Source: Atherinomorus stipes (Eukaryota; Chordata; Actinopteri; Atheriniformes; Atherinidae). Taken from it: a DNA stretch of 64,000 nt. Shown here piece by piece: positions 1 through 37,489 of the stretch. A model generated the notes under the pieces. That model was not told the DNA's origin and ran no database searches. It saw only the letters and a program-made list of their open reading frames with translations. Positions within the stretch are counted from its first letter, which is position 1, and the number at the start of each line of letters is the position of its first letter. A program made the translations under genes and the position numbers. The DNA lies in the NCBI GenBank assembly GCA_023101725.1, contig JALJCO010010476.1, positions 2,793,001 to 2,857,000 of the forward strand, written 5' to 3'.

Positions 1-3000
1 ACTAAAAAGGCCTGGATTCATGCACATACGCAATCAATGAGTGATTTTATTTTTATGAAATTACTTCTTTTAACACACATTATACTGTGTAGAAAGCATT
101 TCTCTGAAAGAGATTAAAATAAAATAAGGTACAGGGCCTTTAATGTTGTTACTTTCATTCATACTGCAGTTAAAATAATGTTTAATGTTTGGAGAAACGG
201 TGGCGTTTATTTGGCGGCAGGTGTTTTTGTGCAGACATATAACGTTGGCTGGTCTCCACAGCCTCCTGTCATTAAATTCCAGTACGATTGGAGAGTCGTC
301 TGACACTCATGTCCCGTCACAGACATCATCTGGCTTTATGCGGCATCGGACAGTTTCTGTGCTTTGCTGCTTCTCGGGCAGCGATTAGATGAACTCGGTG
401 CCGTTTCAACAGAACGACAGCTGCTTTGCAAATGCGAAGCAACATGCCCGCGGGGAATCAACGCAGTTATGTCCAACCACTCATCCAACCTGGATGATCC
501 AGGTTCAGGCCACCCAGCAAATCAAAATTCACCACAAAGTCTACAATAGTCTGGAAACAAATGTAATCCAACGAGTGGGTCAAACACAGAGCAGTTGGTT
601 GCTAGGCAACGCAACACTTGTTTATGCTGGCGCAGGGATATTTTGTGCTGCGGTCTACTGGAACTACGTGTGGGTTACAGCCACACCGTTCCAGTGTTTA
701 CAAATAATGCTGCGTTCCATTTTCCTCTGAACTGGGAAGTGGGAACTGGGGGTGACGTCACACCCAACCAACTTGCATTCCAGCTCACTGGTCAGAAACC
801 AGTTAGCAGCCTAGCAAAACACCGTGTTTGCTAAGGCTATTGCTATTAGCCGTTGTTAGCACAGCTGGCGTTGTAGTTCACATATACCACATGAAAAATG
901 TGAATTACACTACAGCAGCTTCCCCCTACATCTGTATAAACCAATACTACGTGTACGATTGATTTATGCAACAAAATATAAGTAAGACGTGTAAATATAT
1001 GTAACATTACAGGAGCTTCTAAAACTGCTAACACTGGTCGCGGCCATCTTTAAATCTGAACTCGGAGCTGTGAGAGTTGTCCGACTTTCCGAGTAGGAAA
1101 TCCGACTTCAGGGGGGCGTTCCAGTTGAAACCAAACTTCTTCTGACTCTCTCTGCTCTAACTCCCATTAAACAAAGCTGGCACCGCAGTTTTACAGGTCA
1201 GAGTTCTCACTTCACACACATTGTTTTGTCCATTCAGGGACACCGTGGTAAAAATGGTGGAACAAATGTGGTAACCGTGCATCCCCCAACAAGTAGATAT
1301 GAATTAGTTATTCTAAGAAAATAAACACATAACTGCTGTCTAGTGCAGCGATTACACATAAATCGAAGCACAGTTTTGAATTACAACATTTTTCTGCCAT
1401 TGACCTTTGATATTTTACACACTGTACCTTTAAAGAAAATGATGCAAACCTGCAATTAAAGGTAATAACTATAACCTTTTTAATCAAAACCATAATTTTC
1501 TCAAAATTATACATCTACAGAATGTCTCAAGTGGTGCAGAATTCCTTAATTTTACAAAAAATTTTTTTTACATAAACAAATATTCTTTTGTCAATTTTGA
1601 TGGGCCTGAAAAAGATAATATTTGATTACCATGCCAATGTCAAGATTAGTTAGCATTAGCTCCGGAGTTGCTAGCTTGACAGCTGTGTGTAGAAATAGCA
1701 TCCTCCTTACGTTACATTTCTTAATTTCAAGTGGGGAAAAAAACGAAGCAGGATGAGTGTGAAGGTAGCAAAGGGTGCTCAAAAGCCCCGTAGAGGTTGC
1801 TGCTTTTCTCCTGGACATGTAAGTTACACATTTGCTAATGCTAATTAATGGTTAGTCGGTTCTGTAATGTTGCTAATGAGTAAAGCGAGTATTAAACTCC
1901 CTTCATTTGTTCTTGTTCCTTTAAGCTTTTGAATAATCCTGCAGATGTACAAATACAAACACCGACGTGAAATCATATCTCAATTTTTCATTTAAGAGGC
2001 TAATTGGTATAACACAGGGGGGAAATATGAATGTCCTTAAATGGAAAGCTTAAATACAAACCAGGAAAGTATTGAATCATGATTTATTTGCATTTTAATT
2101 TAATTTCCATAGACAGATTTCAGACTTTGCAATGTCTGAACATAATCAGTAGCATTCAAAATAGGAATTTGATTTAGCTGATCATTATCTCTTGACCATG
2201 ATTTTCTCTGCTGGTCCTTGGGTAATTGCAGGACAGACTTACATTTTTGGGGTGATGGAGGGAAAAACCATATTGCTAGAGTAGTTTATCCAACGTCAGA
2301 GTCTATTTCTTCTTGTGGAGGACAAATAGACGCAAATCTTTGTGCCTGACAGACAACAATGTATGGGCACTTCTCATACAAATCCTTTTATCTCTGTTGC
2401 TCAACAATGGGGATGGGTCTTCGAGAAGTGCATAGGAGCACCACATAGAAAAGGACCGGGCTTTGTCTTAATCCAGCAGCAGAGTGAGGAAGGTGCAGTG
2501 GGAGCACTGACAGAATTTGAAGCTGAGGGGATGTCCTCTGCATTGAGGGGTCTCCACTGTATTGTTGACTTGTTGCTTCCTCCTCGAGATTTCAGAGCGT
2601 TTAGACGCTTAAGAGCTTAAGAGCCAAACCAGAAATTGGGTTAATTCAGATTAGACGAGTCTGTTGTCAGTGTGTAAGGACCACTGAGGTATTTCACCAA
2701 CCCACCTGAACTGTATAGCACTCTATTACATTAAAAGCTTGTCTGTGTTAGTTTTAGCTGGTGTACAGTCCAGACTATAAGAGCAACAGAAGCTCACATG
2801 CATGCAGTAGCAGCTGTAAATGTGGCTGATCGTTAGATGATCACATTATGCTGCACTCAGCACTGCACTTTCACATGTAAAAGAAGCAGAAGACATTAGT
2901 GTTGCGTAGACAGTATATAGACTGAATTTGTAATATGAGTATGTAATAGGTTCATAATCACATGCCTCCGGTGTGATTTATGACCACAGAGGTTTTCATT

Positions 3001-6000
3001 ACCTATTTTATCTGCATAGTATGGCTGCGATGGCGGCTGGATCATCTTTCATTCTGTGAAAAATAAGTCTTTGAAAAAAGTGTTTCTGGACTGATGAGAA
3101 CTTCCTGTGTTTGATGTGTCATGAAGAGTGGCCTTTGAGCTTTGTATCAGGTAGAATACAGTCAGACAATCAGATGGCAGCTATAAGAAAAAAATGTATA
3201 TCTGCTACTCTGAGAAAAAATATTGCTCTTCTTCTTTTGAGCTTATTTTCTTTTCCCTTAAACACTAAGCAGCAAATATTTTCCTGTATTGGTGTGAAAC
3301 AATGGTGAAGCTTTTGTAATATGAGCTGATTGCGCTGAGAACCAGCCAGAGTGTTGACAGCTAAATGGGTGCAGGAGAGCAGAAAATGACAGGTAAATGG
3401 TGAAAAACAAACTTTAGCATTCTGGCGGAAATAGATATGAGCTTTCTTGCTGAGGCTCAGTGTGAGCGCAGGCATGTTTGTGGGAGCTGTGTGTGGCTGT
3501 GCGCTTTGTACAAGCCTGCCTGAAAGGACGTTTGCAATGTCTTTTCATTTGTCCAGAGAGAGGCTTCCCCGCTGGGGACAGGACAGTGGGCCTCATGAGC
3601 CATCTATGACATCCTCACAGAGCAGAGACAAGAGACTGTAAACAAGGCTTTTAATAAAGACCACATTAGACAGAATATCATGGAAGAAGAAATAAATGTT
3701 TAATTATTCATTTCTCTGTTGGAAAAACAAACACAAACAAAAAAAAAAAATGTTGCACCCTCGGTTAAGGGATTCCAGGAAAACAAAAATATTGTGTTAT
3801 ATTTTTAATGACATGACTGACTTTGATTTTTGTGAGGGCCGTTTCGGAGCAGAGAACTGCTTCCAATATTTATGGCGTGAATCATGGGTGTTTTTGTATG
3901 AATAATTATCACTTTAAACACGAAAGTGTTTATATGAGCAATTAAAAATGAGAATTGTAAATGAAAATGGAAGAATAAATGTACGAAATGACATACTATA
4001 ACCACTGTAACTAGGAAAAAAGGACATTGAAAAAGACATTCTCTTCAGTTCATACACAAAATGTTGAAAGTGCGTATTATCCCATTCATCTGTAAGAGTT
4101 CTGCTACCATGATTCAATAGAAAGAGATAGAAGAAATAGAAAACGATTGACAAGGAACTACATTCTTCAAATTTACAAGACCAGATTGATCTCATACAAC
4201 AAATATGAATAGTAAAAAGTGAATAAACAGATACGCGTGGAGCTGCAACAACAAAACATTGTTTTTTTTTAAGTAGGTGATTGAATAAAACAAATGTCTA
4301 TCACTGTAATTTGTTAACTTTAACCAAAATTAGATTAATAAGGCATTGTCAGTGGAACCAATGAGTGAACAGGAGCAGCCTTTGTTGACATGCCACATCT
4401 AAGATCCATTGCTATGAGCAGGATGTGAATCAAACCAAACTTGGATGGCTTGGAGCCTGCAACCTGGATTCTCTTGCAACTTTAATCTAGGAAAACGCAA
4501 GAAAATCATACTGCATGGCAACATTTCTCTGTGGTGAGCTTGTGAATCTGGGCTGAAATCATCAGTGTCTCCTTATTAAATTTGATTTTAAAATTATAAC
4601 ATGTTTCGATTGTCTGCTGAAGATGTTAAATGTGTGATGTGGCATTAAACAGTGTTGTTCCTTGTGCTTTCTCAAAAATTAGTCACTTTAAACTCTTAAT
4701 ATTCACAGATTATTGCCCCCACTCCTCTAGTACCATTATGTTCTTTTTAAATGACCTACAACGTTCCTCATGTGCCCTCTTATATTGCTTCCCAGTGCAA
4801 ATTTATGCAATAATAAACTTTTTGTGAAAGAGTTATAATACAGTGTTGGACTTTTTACTTGATAACTAGGATTACTTATCTTTCATTGCATGGATATGTA
4901 TATATTTGTGCTATTACAGCTGCATAAGTGCAGCTACCACTGCTGCACTTATGTGGTAGGTTATCTGGCCATTCATTATTTCTAGATTTAACAGATAATT
5001 GCTGCCTATATTATCATTTTTCTGTTTTTCACATTCAGTTCAGGCTATACAATTTTTTCCCCCAAATTGCTATTTTTATGTCCAAATCTTCAGCTCAGAG
5101 GGAGTACACTTTCTAAGCCTGTTATCATTTGCATTGACATGAATGCTCTTTCTTTTTTCAGCTCATCTCTGTGACTCATGTTTGAGGGACTTGAGATTCT
5201 ATACTGTGTAATACAGTCTTCTGTGGGCTAACTGATTAGTTTTCCCAGTTGTTAGTAATTTTTCCTTCTGATGGATTAATCTGCAGCTCTGTGTAATGTA
5301 GATCTCAAAACTTGTATGTCAGCAGCAATAATTGCTCTCATTTACTTGTAGATTTAATAATAGATCCAAAGATTTAAAAAAAAATAATAAAGAAAAATCA
5401 GTTGGTATGAAAAGGAAAAAGAAAAGAAAGCAGTTTTGAATTGTATATTTCTGCTACACTTTTTTTTTTTATGTTGATAATCAGAGCTTCATCTATAGGA
5501 GCATTGCAGACTTCTGGCGAAGGGTGAATACCCTCTTTCTCACCCCTCTGTCCGCCTGCTCAGAGGTTAAAATTCCTTCGACTGCTCGCATGCATGTGCC
5601 CATTAGTATGCACGCCTGTGCACAGACACGGCTCCTTACCTCGTACAGGTGGGTGCAGTAAATATTAGCTTTTCGACTGAACATGGCCACCCTCAGATAT
5701 TTAAAGGCCGAAATTGAGAGGCTTTCTTTTCTCTCTTGGCAGGCTGCTCCAAACCAGCAGCAGACAGCTTGGTTACATTCGGCAAACATTAAGTAACCAT
5801 CGACTTCAGTTTGTATCTTCTGCTGCAGTTCATTTTGGACTTGGGGAAGAAGAAGCTGAGAGAGGACGCTGGGTTCACTGCTGTAGCAAATTCAAAGTGG
5901 ATGTTAGCAGACGCTTGCTGCTTCACACAATGAGTTATAAAGCAGCGCATATAACCTCAGGACAAACAGCTGATGTCTGTGCTGAAACCTGAATGTTGCA

Positions 6001-8305
6001 GACAGCTAACAGCATATGTGGCAGGGTGACATGTATTGTGGGCCTCTCTCTACTGTGGAGGCAGGCGGAGAGACAGAAAGCAGCGAACTCCTGGTTAGCC
6101 ATGTGGCCGCAAGCATGCTGAAAATGAGACCTTTCAGGACCGTCAGCAGGCACTGTCACATTTTCCATGACATGTCCCCTCAGGAAGCTTCCTCTGCATA
6201 TTTGACAATGACAGGCGAGTGAGTGGTCTTTAAACACAAGGTCACTGCTAAGAAATGAACGCAAAGGATTCAAAGTGACACAGTCTGACTGAGACAATAC
6301 TGCAGAAAGCAAACAGTTCACATCAAACTCTACTCTGTCCTGTGTGGGTTTGCCCCAACTGACAGGCAATCCACAGAGATGCCTGGTAATAGTTGCAGAA
6401 GATGCTGCAGTTTGGCAACATGTTTTCTACATTGAGATTACAGCCGGCATGATTAATTAGCAAAAACACAATTGAGAGCAGGCTGTAGAATTAGCAGGCT
6501 ATTCAAACAGACAACGCTAAATGAAAGGAGCCTTCAGTTTCCACATGAGGTAGCTTAGAGAAGCAAGTATTTGGGGCTGTTTTTTGAGGTTTTGAGTTGG
6601 CCATAAACACTTTTTAGCCATTGGCTGCTTTTGGCCAGCAGGAGGTTGTTTACTATGTGGAAATAGGTGATGTGTTTTAGAGGCACAAGCTGATTTTTTT
6701 TTTTTTTATTGGTTTACCCTTGTTTGGATACAAATTGCCAAAAGAGCTCTTTCATCAAGCCACTCACTTTAAACTTGCTTTAAACAGAAAGCTTGCAGCT
6801 CACTATGTTGTATGAGACAGAGGGAACCATCTTACTGGCTTTTATGTCCACTATTTGTCTCTGTATAAGACATTTGACAGAAGTCACTGTTTCGTTTAAT
6901 CTTAATCAGCCAGATACTTACTCATAGAAAGATATTCTACTCCAATTTTAATGTAGTTTTTAAATTTATTTATTTTTTTAAAAGTTTAGGTTAAATTCTT
7001 GCATCTAAATGAGTAGTGGTGTGTTGCTTTGCCTCTCAGTATTTCTTTGGTCCGGCAGAAAGTTCAGACAGATAAGACGCATGAAGAGAAATCCATTTGA
7101 CGCTGCGTTCCTCCTCTGTCTGTCCTTGAACAGCCAAATCAGAAAGAGTCAATGCATTCATGTCCAGCTGCCAGCGTGCTTCCGTCTTATCTCTGCAGAT
7201 GAGAAATTCTGACCTGCTAACTTTTACACCCAGACCTTCAGATTTGGCTAAGATGAACTTGTGTGAGCAGGTGGAGCCAAAGAGTGGCAAAGATGTTGCA
7301 TGGTGGGCTTGTTTGTGTTTCCCTTGGAGAGTCCTCTTGAACTTCAGTCCACCTCTCATCATTATTGCCTTTCATTCCCCCTCTGCTGCATTTCTACAGC
7401 TCCATTCTTCAGTCTCCTGTGTCATCTGAAATGCTTCTTAAATGTCTTTTTGGACTACGTTAGCTCAGCGGTCACCACAAAACTGGATGGGGTTCTCTCA
7501 CGTTAATGTAGTTGTTAACAGCTTGTGGTCACGGGCGGTTTGTGTGGCTTTGCTGTTTGCGCTGCCATACTCACTGGAGGCTTTGTGGAGGCTCAGGATA
7601 CCAAAACGAACAGGCAGAGAGGGACTATTTTCTGTGTGGCTGATTCATTTCAATAAAGATTTGATGAAAGCCAGTTCAAGTGCTTCTGTCTGAATGCCTT
7701 TGTTGTTCAATTGATTAAACTAGAAGGTATTATCCGGTATCTACTGTAACTGTCGGTGTGAATGTTTCTTGTTTCTTATATTCTCTTATGTAAAAACTAA
7801 ACCAGAAACACATCCGCTGATTGCATCACTCAGAACGAAGGAAAGCCATAGTTTCGGTCTAAACACAGTCTAGATTTTCATGTCACTTGTGTGACTTCCA
7901 CTTGTCATAGTGAGAGTGGTAAGAAAAACGCTAGTAGCAGTAGGATGGTGTTACCAGGAGTCTCTAGCTACTGTCTAATAATCACCCGCATGCACACTTA
8001 CGTTTCCTTTTCTTTAGCTTTTCTGATCAATCAGCTGATCAGTGATACAGCCTATTGATTTGTGTGCACATTATCTGTACAAACAGTGTAACGCTGGTGT
8101 GATTCTGCATTTCTGCCATCGCCGCAGAACTGTTTCTACTCCTCAGGTGCTGATATGAGCAAATATGTACACACATGTATATAAATGTACTCTATATATA
8201 GAGAGAAGTTTGCTGGGGTTGCTGTAAACAGATGACTGTAAGTGTGTGTGGGTTTGTGGTTCAGGTCTGTTAAATCCACTCCGTCTGTGTCTCTCATCTC
8301 TGCAG
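1..8305. other. Upstream igf2bp2 intron
   Basis: No exon recognised; in particular no RRM1 peptide (KLYIGNL-like) in any frame. It holds a MITE fragment at 1145-1434 and unassigned repeat-like sequence at about 690-1140. The 5.5-6.5 kb part is less AT-rich than its flanks but has no coding signal I trust. Confidence 0.55.
1145..1434 (-). mobile_element. Truncated copy of a TTAA-type MITE
   Basis: It matches, in reverse orientation, the first ~300 bases of the element at 19803-20348: the terminus ACACTGTACCTTTAA (about 1419-1433), the TTTTTCTGCCATTGACC stretch, the CACCGTGGTAAAAATGGTGG block and AACTCCCATTAAACAAAGCT. The other end is missing. Confidence 0.6.
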
Positions 8306-32767
<24,462 letters not shown>

Positions 32768-34926
32768 CAAGCCAGGTGGCTCCAGTGGGCACCAGCCAAT
32801 GAATGTAGCCCTCCCAAAAGGACAGAGACCTACCCAGTTTAAGGCCAAGGCCAAGGGGGACATGCAGGGCAGACCAGCAGCACCGGGATCAAAACCAAAG
32901 AACTTCACTAGGGGGGAAACAAGTGAGATCCAAAGGCTGAGGGCATTGTGTGCACTGCCAGCCCTGTGAGAGCAGATAGAGTGGGAGAAACTGTACTGAT
33001 ACAATTAAATAAAAGACAAAAAAAGAAAGAATTATGATGAAAGGTGGAAATGGCAGAGAATATTTGGGAACTGTTGTCTTATCAGTTATAAAAGGTAAAA
33101 CAGTAAATGTCGCCCTGCATAACGTTATCTCTTTAGTTGGACTAACATAGGCCTAACAGATTGAAAAGATAAATCAAGTCTATTAACATGAACTTATACA
33201 AGGCGTTGTGATGGGTGCATTGAGTTAGAACAAGAGCGAATGACAATGGACACCTCTCACAAGCATTTGAGATATTTAGTTTGTGGGAATAAACATCTTT
33301 AGCAGTATTAATACAGAGTAGAAAAATATATTGATACACACTGAGAGTATGCACTGTTATTTTTCTATTAAAACGACAGTACAACTTGGTGTTTTTAATG
33401 TTTAGCTCGTACCAGAGATTGGGTTGTGACAGTCACATACAGCGGTTCCCCTGGTTTGTACCAATATAGGCCACTTAAATCAAAAACAGAAAACCCCTAT
33501 AAGTAAATACTGTATGGTGAATGGTTCTGAGTCTTTGTAAGAAGCCTGTGTGTGTGCCAACGCAAAAGATAACGTCCCTTTCCAATGTCACTCACCATTC
33601 ATATCTGCTGCTTTGCTCTTTTTATACACTTATTTCATTTCTGCTTACTTCTGCTTCCCTTTCTCATCACTCTCTCATCTGGCATTGTGTTTTTTTTTTA
33701 AAAGGTTGAGAATATTTGTTGTCAAGAAACACTTTTTTCGTAGCCTTTTGAGAACATTTAACTGACTGCCACTTTTGCTTAAGAGAGGATAAACGCAGCA
33801 GAGGGATTTTATGTTTTCTTTAAACTGGTGTCACTCTTCAATGCTGTACAGCAATGTCTAAGCCCATGTTTGTCATGATATTTAGGGAAAAGAAGTCAGT
33901 AAAGGCATTCTCCTTGACAAACAGAGAAAAAATCAACGTCTTAAAAAAAGTGGTGCACCTTTGCTTTTGTTTTTTTTTTCTAATGTGCACCACCACACGC
34001 TCTGCCTTATGAGGATGTCACAAAGGCCAACACAAGGTGTGAGCTGAGGGCCCAGAAAGGGGGACAAGGTTAAGGGGGAGGGCGGGGTGGGATGGCGCCA
34101 ACTCATGGTGTTTGGGTGGTGGTGAAAAGCTGTTGGGTGAGAGGGTTTGGGAGGAAGGGGGGTTATAGAGAGGCACTGTATGACCTGTGGTACACACACA
34201 ACTGCAAACGTGACCACAGCCGCGTTTGGCTTTAACCCTCTCTTGTCAGGGAGCTTTCTAGAAAAAAGGCAAGACAGCTGTGAATGTATGATATGCAGCC
34301 TTTTTTTTTCTTAAAGAAAATATCACCCCTGCAGTGTCCAGCAGGCCGGCCCAGCACCACGCAACACACAGATTGTCATCCTCACTCTCGCTCTTTTCAT
34401 TCAACTTTGCTTTTTTTGCGGTTTGAGTTATGGCGAGCTGGCCGACCACTATGCGAGCACGCTGGACACGCGGGTCCTGGTGTCCCTTTGTGCTTTACTT
34501 CAGAGACCGTGGAAGCTTGTTGCCTTATTTTGTCACCTCTTGGACATCACCCATCAGCTTCATCTTCCAGGCGCAAGGTTTTTGCCAATCCGCACAGCTT
34601 CCTCCATGTGTGTCTCTGTGTGTGTACGCGTGTCTGTATATATATATGAAAAAGAGAGAATAATATTTATGAATCTATTTTTTTTCCTATTTTGTGATGA
34701 GAGCTATTGATAAGAAACAAAAAGAAACAAAGTCCTTTTCTTTTTTTTCCTCAGTGGGACACTGCCATATTATTTAGAAGGGAAGTGTTTATTTTCTTGA
34801 AAACTAGACTATGAATAATAATGATAATAATATAAATAAAAACCTGAAAAAATAGGAGAACAGTAAAGTGAACCACAGCGCTAACTTTGGTCAGGATGTG
34901 AACAGTGCGCATGACAGTATTGTGAT

Positions 34927-34951
34927 CTACCTCAGGCTTCAGGGTACCTCA
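34927..34951 (+). promoter_or_regulatory. Paired let-7 seed matches in the igf2bp2 3'UTR
   Basis: CTACCTCA at 34927-34934 is a full 8-mer match to the let-7 seed, and TACCTCA at 34945-34951 is a 7-mer-A1 match 18 nt further on. Close spacing often gives cooperative miRNA action, and IGF2BP family transcripts are known let-7 targets. Confidence 0.6.
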
Positions 34952-36154
34952 GTCCAATCTTTCATTTCCCCTTTTTCCACATTTTGTATGCCTTGTTAAC
35001 TGATAATTTTGAGCGTTTTTAATTTTCTTTTTTAATGAAAAAAAAAATTGAGAAAAGACCTACAGTAAACTCTACACTCTTCAGGTTCAGCTGACTAGTG
35101 AAACTTTGTAAACCGTAGTCAACTCTGTTGGACTGTGTTTGCCTGGACGCCATACAACCTCTTAATGATAACGTATAAAAGGATTTACAATTTGTTTAAA
35201 AAAAAAAAACAAAACAAAAAAAGGAATGAAGAGCAGGATCTAAGGGGTACATACCTGCCCGACGTGGTTCTGAATGTGGATGCTGTGTACTGATTTCACC
35301 ATCTGAGAAAGACAAATTAGTTGACAGAAACAGAAACTAACCAACTGTACCTCCTGTTTTACCCTACTGTACCTCCAGGTTTTTGAGACTTTAAAAGAAT
35401 AACTATGAAATCTATTCATTTGTGGGAGAAAAAAAAAAACTTTTCTTACAACCCGAACTAATCTTACCAGCTTTGTTTGATAACAGCATACTCTGGGGTT
35501 GATTTGAAGAAAACAAGAAACTGCAAAAACACACTGACAGGACTATTAACATGGTGTAAAGCCCTAGTCTTCTGTGTAGAATGTAGAACAACTCTAGTTG
35601 TTGAACTGTCACTGTGTATGACAAAAAACAAAAACAGACAAAAAAATAACTGTATATCTGTAAGCATGTACAATAGAGTCGCACATAAATGCATTGTTTT
35701 CTGTCTCTCTATAACACCAGTCTGCCCCTGCGTTGTGAGAGATGGTGGGAGAAGTTTAGAGTCGCAGCTTCCCTCACACTGACCTCTAAATGATTTTTCC
35801 ATTAATCTGCCGATTTTTTTTTTCTTTTTGTGCTGTACATTTCAGAATTACCTCTCTGAATCCAAGGCTGACTTTAGTTACTTAAAAAAACGTTAAAAAA
35901 ACAATGTAGGGCAAAGGAATTAAATAAACAAATGTTGTAGTGAAAGTTAGTGTTTGTCTTTGGAGTTCTTTTAACGATCTACAGCTGATTTTTTTTTTTT
36001 CCACTTTTAGAGGGCAGCCTTTTGTCATCAGTTGAGGTGGATCATTATTGTCCCAGTGAACACAGATTAACAGTGCTAAAACAAATCATAAAGGTCTATC
36101 AAACTCACACAATGCCTGAGGCTGATGCAGCAAGCCTCCCCACAGCCGGTACAG

Positions 36155-36161
36155 TACCTCA
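36155..36161 (+). promoter_or_regulatory. Third let-7 seed match
   Basis: TACCTCA, a 7-mer-A1 match, in the distal igf2bp2 3'UTR. It lies beyond the AATAAA at 35923, so only the longest transcript would carry it. Confidence 0.35.
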
Positions 36162-37439
36162 TACTGATGATGATAGTTCACCAGGCCCAGTCTAAGTACC
36201 CTGACCTTACCCACATAAATGCAGTACGGTGCTTTTATTTGGACGTATTACTCCTGTGGTGGTCTGCTTCACTTTAGTAGAGCATGTGTTGGAGAAAAAA
36301 AGCATTTAACTGTAGCACTGGAAATTGTAGTTTTTCACTTAATCTTTTTGTCTGTCTAGTTTTTTTTTTTTAAAAATAATTTTATTTCTAAGATCAGTTT
36401 TAAAGTTTGAGAGTCTCTTCCTGCATTGCAGAGAAATCCTCAGACTTCTGTCTCTGGTGTTTTTAGCTCTTTATAAGCACAGGTTTCCCTCTAGCTGGTT
36501 CAGTTTTCACCAGTGTTGTGAGAACAACATCCTTGTTGCTAACACAGCACAAGATAAAACCTGTAAAGACAATGGCAACTTTTTTTTTTTTTTAAAGGAT
36601 TGGTGTTTCTAGATTTTGTGGGGTGTTGCTAGGCATTCATTTTCAGTACCAGAAAACCACAATTACACATCACTGAGGGTGTACAGTGTTGTAAGTCATA
36701 TCACACAGTGGTTGAATAGCATAGGCTTTCTTTTGTTTTCTGTTGATCTAGTTTTCTCATCATTTACACTGATTAGATTAAGTAGTCTGGAGCAGTAGCT
36801 GGGGTTTCTTAATATTCATTCCTGTTAGATCACTACCAATGATATTAGTAGTTAAAATGTGGTTGAAAAATATCCTAGCTAGCAATTTAATCAGATATGG
36901 GAATCAGACTGAGAGAGAAACGTAAAGTACTAATGCATGTCTGACAAGTGGAAGAGTAAAAGTGCTGATGTAAATCAGCAGAGTGCGACCACCATCCAAG
37001 ACTTCATGGATCAGGTGATGAAGGATTTAGTCAAGTCAGATTGATGCAGAACCACAGCAGTGTTTTGTTTTATTTTGTCCTATCCTGTTGTTTAATGCAA
37101 AACATTGCATGAGATTGATGCAGGTGATCCAGTATGTACTACACATCATATAGCACTAGACTTTGAATCGTGGTTTTTACATTGGATCCAACTCTTTACT
37201 GCATTTCACCATTTGGGAGATTCCTTTTGTTTCCTCTGTAGGTCACAACCCTCAAGTCCTACATTTCCCACAGGCCAAAAGGTCCCAAAACACCTCAAGG
37301 TAATCAGTGACTGTGTGCTGGACAGACATATGATCCATTTTTTACTACAACCTTTGTGGATCCATGCCTTTCTGGTAACAGCCAAGCTGTTGTTTTGAGT
37401 TGTGAGTGAACTGTATTGCTGAGCAACCTGGATCTGAGC

Positions 37440-37445
37440 AATAAA
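37440..37445 (+). terminator. igf2bp2: Distal poly(A) signal of igf2bp2
   Basis: AATAAA followed about 20-45 bases later by T/G-rich sequence (GTTGTTTGCAGGTTTTATC). It is the last + strand signal before the opposing tmem41a end. Inferred, not proven. Confidence 0.45.
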
Positions 37446-37483
37446 GAACATTTGAAAGAAAAAGTTGTTTGCAGGTTTTATCT

Positions 37484-37489
37484 TTTATT
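37484..37489 (-). terminator. tmem41a: Candidate poly(A) signal of tmem41a
   Basis: TTTATT on the + strand reads AATAAA on the - strand, about 1.47 kb past the tmem41a stop. Other - strand signals at 38190-38195 and 38079-38084 are nearer the stop and could be used instead. Confidence 0.35.

Larger units (their letters stand above)
32768..37465 (+). other. igf2bp2: igf2bp2 3'UTR (inferred extent)
   Basis: No convincing ORF follows the stop. AATAAA hexamers occur at 33008-33013, 34835-34840, 35923-35928 and 37440-37445, so several 3' ends are possible and the longest UTR would be about 4.7 kb. The stretch is AT-rich with A and T runs, has three let-7 seed matches (34927, 34945, 36155), and a Pumilio-like TGTATATA near 34634. 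Which ends are used is inference. Confidence 0.6.

Noticed and set aside
5935..6369. 144-codon open frame on the - strand
   Set aside because: No domain or family resemblance, Cys/His/Ser-rich composition without a pattern, inside an intron with no splice partners.
1..8305. Search for the RRM1 exons of igf2bp2
   Set aside because: No peptide like KLYIGNL or ELHGKIMEVDYS was found in any frame, so these exons are placed upstream of the window.
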